From: Gammaproteobacteria bacterium UBA2679
Lineage (GTDB): Bacteria > Pseudomonadota > Gammaproteobacteria > Pseudomonadales > Oleiphilaceae
DNA length: 64,000 bases
Assembly: GCA_002354735.1 (NCBI GenBank)
Contig: DEMD01000016.1
Location: forward strand, 98,974-162,973
Reading direction: 5' to 3'
In this document: in pieces, positions 63,410-64,000 of the stretch
Layout: every line of letters starts with the position of its first letter
Numbering within the stretch: position 1 is the stretch's first letter
Notes under the pieces: generated by a model
Seen by the model: the letters and a program-made list of their open reading frames with translations, nothing else
What the model was told of the DNA's origin: nothing
The model's database searches: none
Program-made: the position numbers and the translations under genes

Positions 63410-64000
63410 TTAGTCAGTATTGCCCGTGAGCGCGCTTCGCACTTGTGGCAGCAAGCGGCGACTGACCGGCAGCTGCTCGTCCGCGAAACGGAGTGACGCA
63501 AGATATTGACCTTCTTCTATACGCGACAATGCCTTCAGGTAGGCCGGATTGATGAGGGTGTTTCTGTGAATCCTGATGAAGTGGCTGCTGTAGCGTTCTT
63601 CGAGCTGACGCAGTGAGAGGTCGCAAACGGCTTCGCCGCTCAGGTGCCTCAGGGTGACGTATTTACTATCCGCCCGCGCATACAACACATCGGCAAGCTC
63701 AATGCGGTGATTCCCTCTGGCGCTTTCGACGGTGATGAAATCGGTACCATGCTCCTCTGACGGGCCTGATTGCAGTGCACCCAGTCGGGCGAGCTGGGCC
63801 TGATTGGTGACCACACTCCTGGCCAGCGCCTGTAGAAGATCATCCTTTTCTATCGGTTTCATCAGGTATGCGCTCGCCGAGGCCTGTATCGCAGCAAGTG
63901 CGTATTCATCGTAGGCTGTGGTGAAGATAATCGCCGGAGGCCGCGTATTCCGACTGAGTTGGCGCGCAGCCGTCAGGCCATCCATGCCCGGCATGCGGAT
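63410..64000 (-). CDS. algR: AlgR-type LytTR response regulator (N-terminal part outside the window)
   Basis: The visible 196 codons cover the end of the receiver domain (MPGMDGLTAARQLS, IIFTTAYDEYALAAIQASA, YLMKPIEKDDLLQAL) and the whole LytTR DNA-binding domain (FITVESARGNHRIELADVLY, RFIRIHRN-like residues HFIRIHRNTLINPAYLKAL, LPVSRRLLPQVRSAL). The N-terminus, with the acidic pocket and phospho-Asp, continues beyond 64000. The direct neighbour hemC, 85 bases downstream, identifies it as the AlgR of Pseudomonas-like bacteria, where it controls alginate, pili and virulence genes. Confidence 0.92.
   Translation of the reverse strand: MRMPGMDGLTAARQLSRNTRPPAIIFTTAYDEYALAAIQASASAYLMKPIEKDDLLQALARSVVTNQAQLARLGALQSGPSEEHGTDFITVESARGNHRIELADVLYARADSKYVTLRHLSGEAVCDLSLRQLEERYSSHFIRIHRNTLINPAYLKALSRIEEGQYLASLRFADEQLPVSRRLLPQVRSALTGNTD

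Noticed and set aside
1..64000. Mobile elements, prophage, tRNA or rRNA genes
   Set aside because: No transposase, integrase, phage structural gene, terminal repeat or recognisable structural RNA was found on either strand.

Overview
The window comes from a gammaproteobacterium. The ppx / trxA / rho / ubiD / fre neighbourhood and the algR-hemC-hemD-hemX-hemY block are arranged as in Pseudomonas-like bacteria. Two ABC-F genes match E. coli YbiT and YheS closely. The secreted lipase with its foldase, two chemoreceptors, carbohydrate-binding secreted proteins and a glucosylglycerate (compatible solute) operon suggest a free-living, probably marine or saline, Pseudomonadales/Oceanospirillales-type organism. 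I cannot name the genus. I saw no rRNA, tRNA, insertion sequence, phage gene or CRISPR array. Coding density is high, and only one gap exceeds 300 bases (the rho leader).

Layout. 1-9.9 kb: single genes for transport, membrane and housekeeping roles (TerC fragment, GST, EamA exporter, GDPD, sulfatase-like membrane protein, DUF1206, GDT1-type cation exporter, chemoreceptor, haem oxygenase, AraC regulator). 10.1-14.8 kb: secreted hydrolases. These are a family I lipase with its membrane foldase, then a membrane-anchored protein followed by a reprolysin-like metallopeptidase with a ricin-type lectin. 15-16.6 kb: a solute-binding protein and an LCM-type methyltransferase whose reading frame is broken by a TAA near its start. 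16.7-22.2 kb: a three-gene operon for secreted CBM2/YceI proteins, a DUF1587/1595/1592/1588/1585 protein with a cytochrome c domain, and a Tat-exported DUF1552 protein. 22.3-27.1 kb: a membrane protein, two paralogous NarL-type response regulators and a 7TMR-DISM hybrid histidine kinase. 27.1-30.3 kb: an ECF42-type sigma factor with a DGPF/YCII partner, then two exported proteins of unknown function. 30.3-36.9 kb: a CHASE2 adenylate cyclase, a FecR-TPR-beta-barrel outer-membrane protein and a small lipoprotein, with a divergent Crp-like regulator. 37-43 kb: ybiT, an M28 peptidase, arfB and a Cache chemoreceptor. 43-48.6 kb: a five-gene operon for glucosylglycerate synthesis and phosphorolysis. 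48.8-64 kb: FKBP isomerase, DUF4124 protein, TIGR02444 protein, yheS, ppx, trxA, rho, ubiD, fre, hemY, hemX, hemD, hemC and the C-terminal part of algR.

Four modules stand out: the CBM2-YceI-cytochrome-DUF1592/DUF1552 operon, the cyclic-AMP/FecR-barrel locus, the glucosylglycerate operon, and the protease that lacks its own propeptide but sits behind a separate membrane-anchored candidate chaperone. Start codons were adjusted where domain alignment or a ribosome binding site argued for it; each case is stated in the entry.
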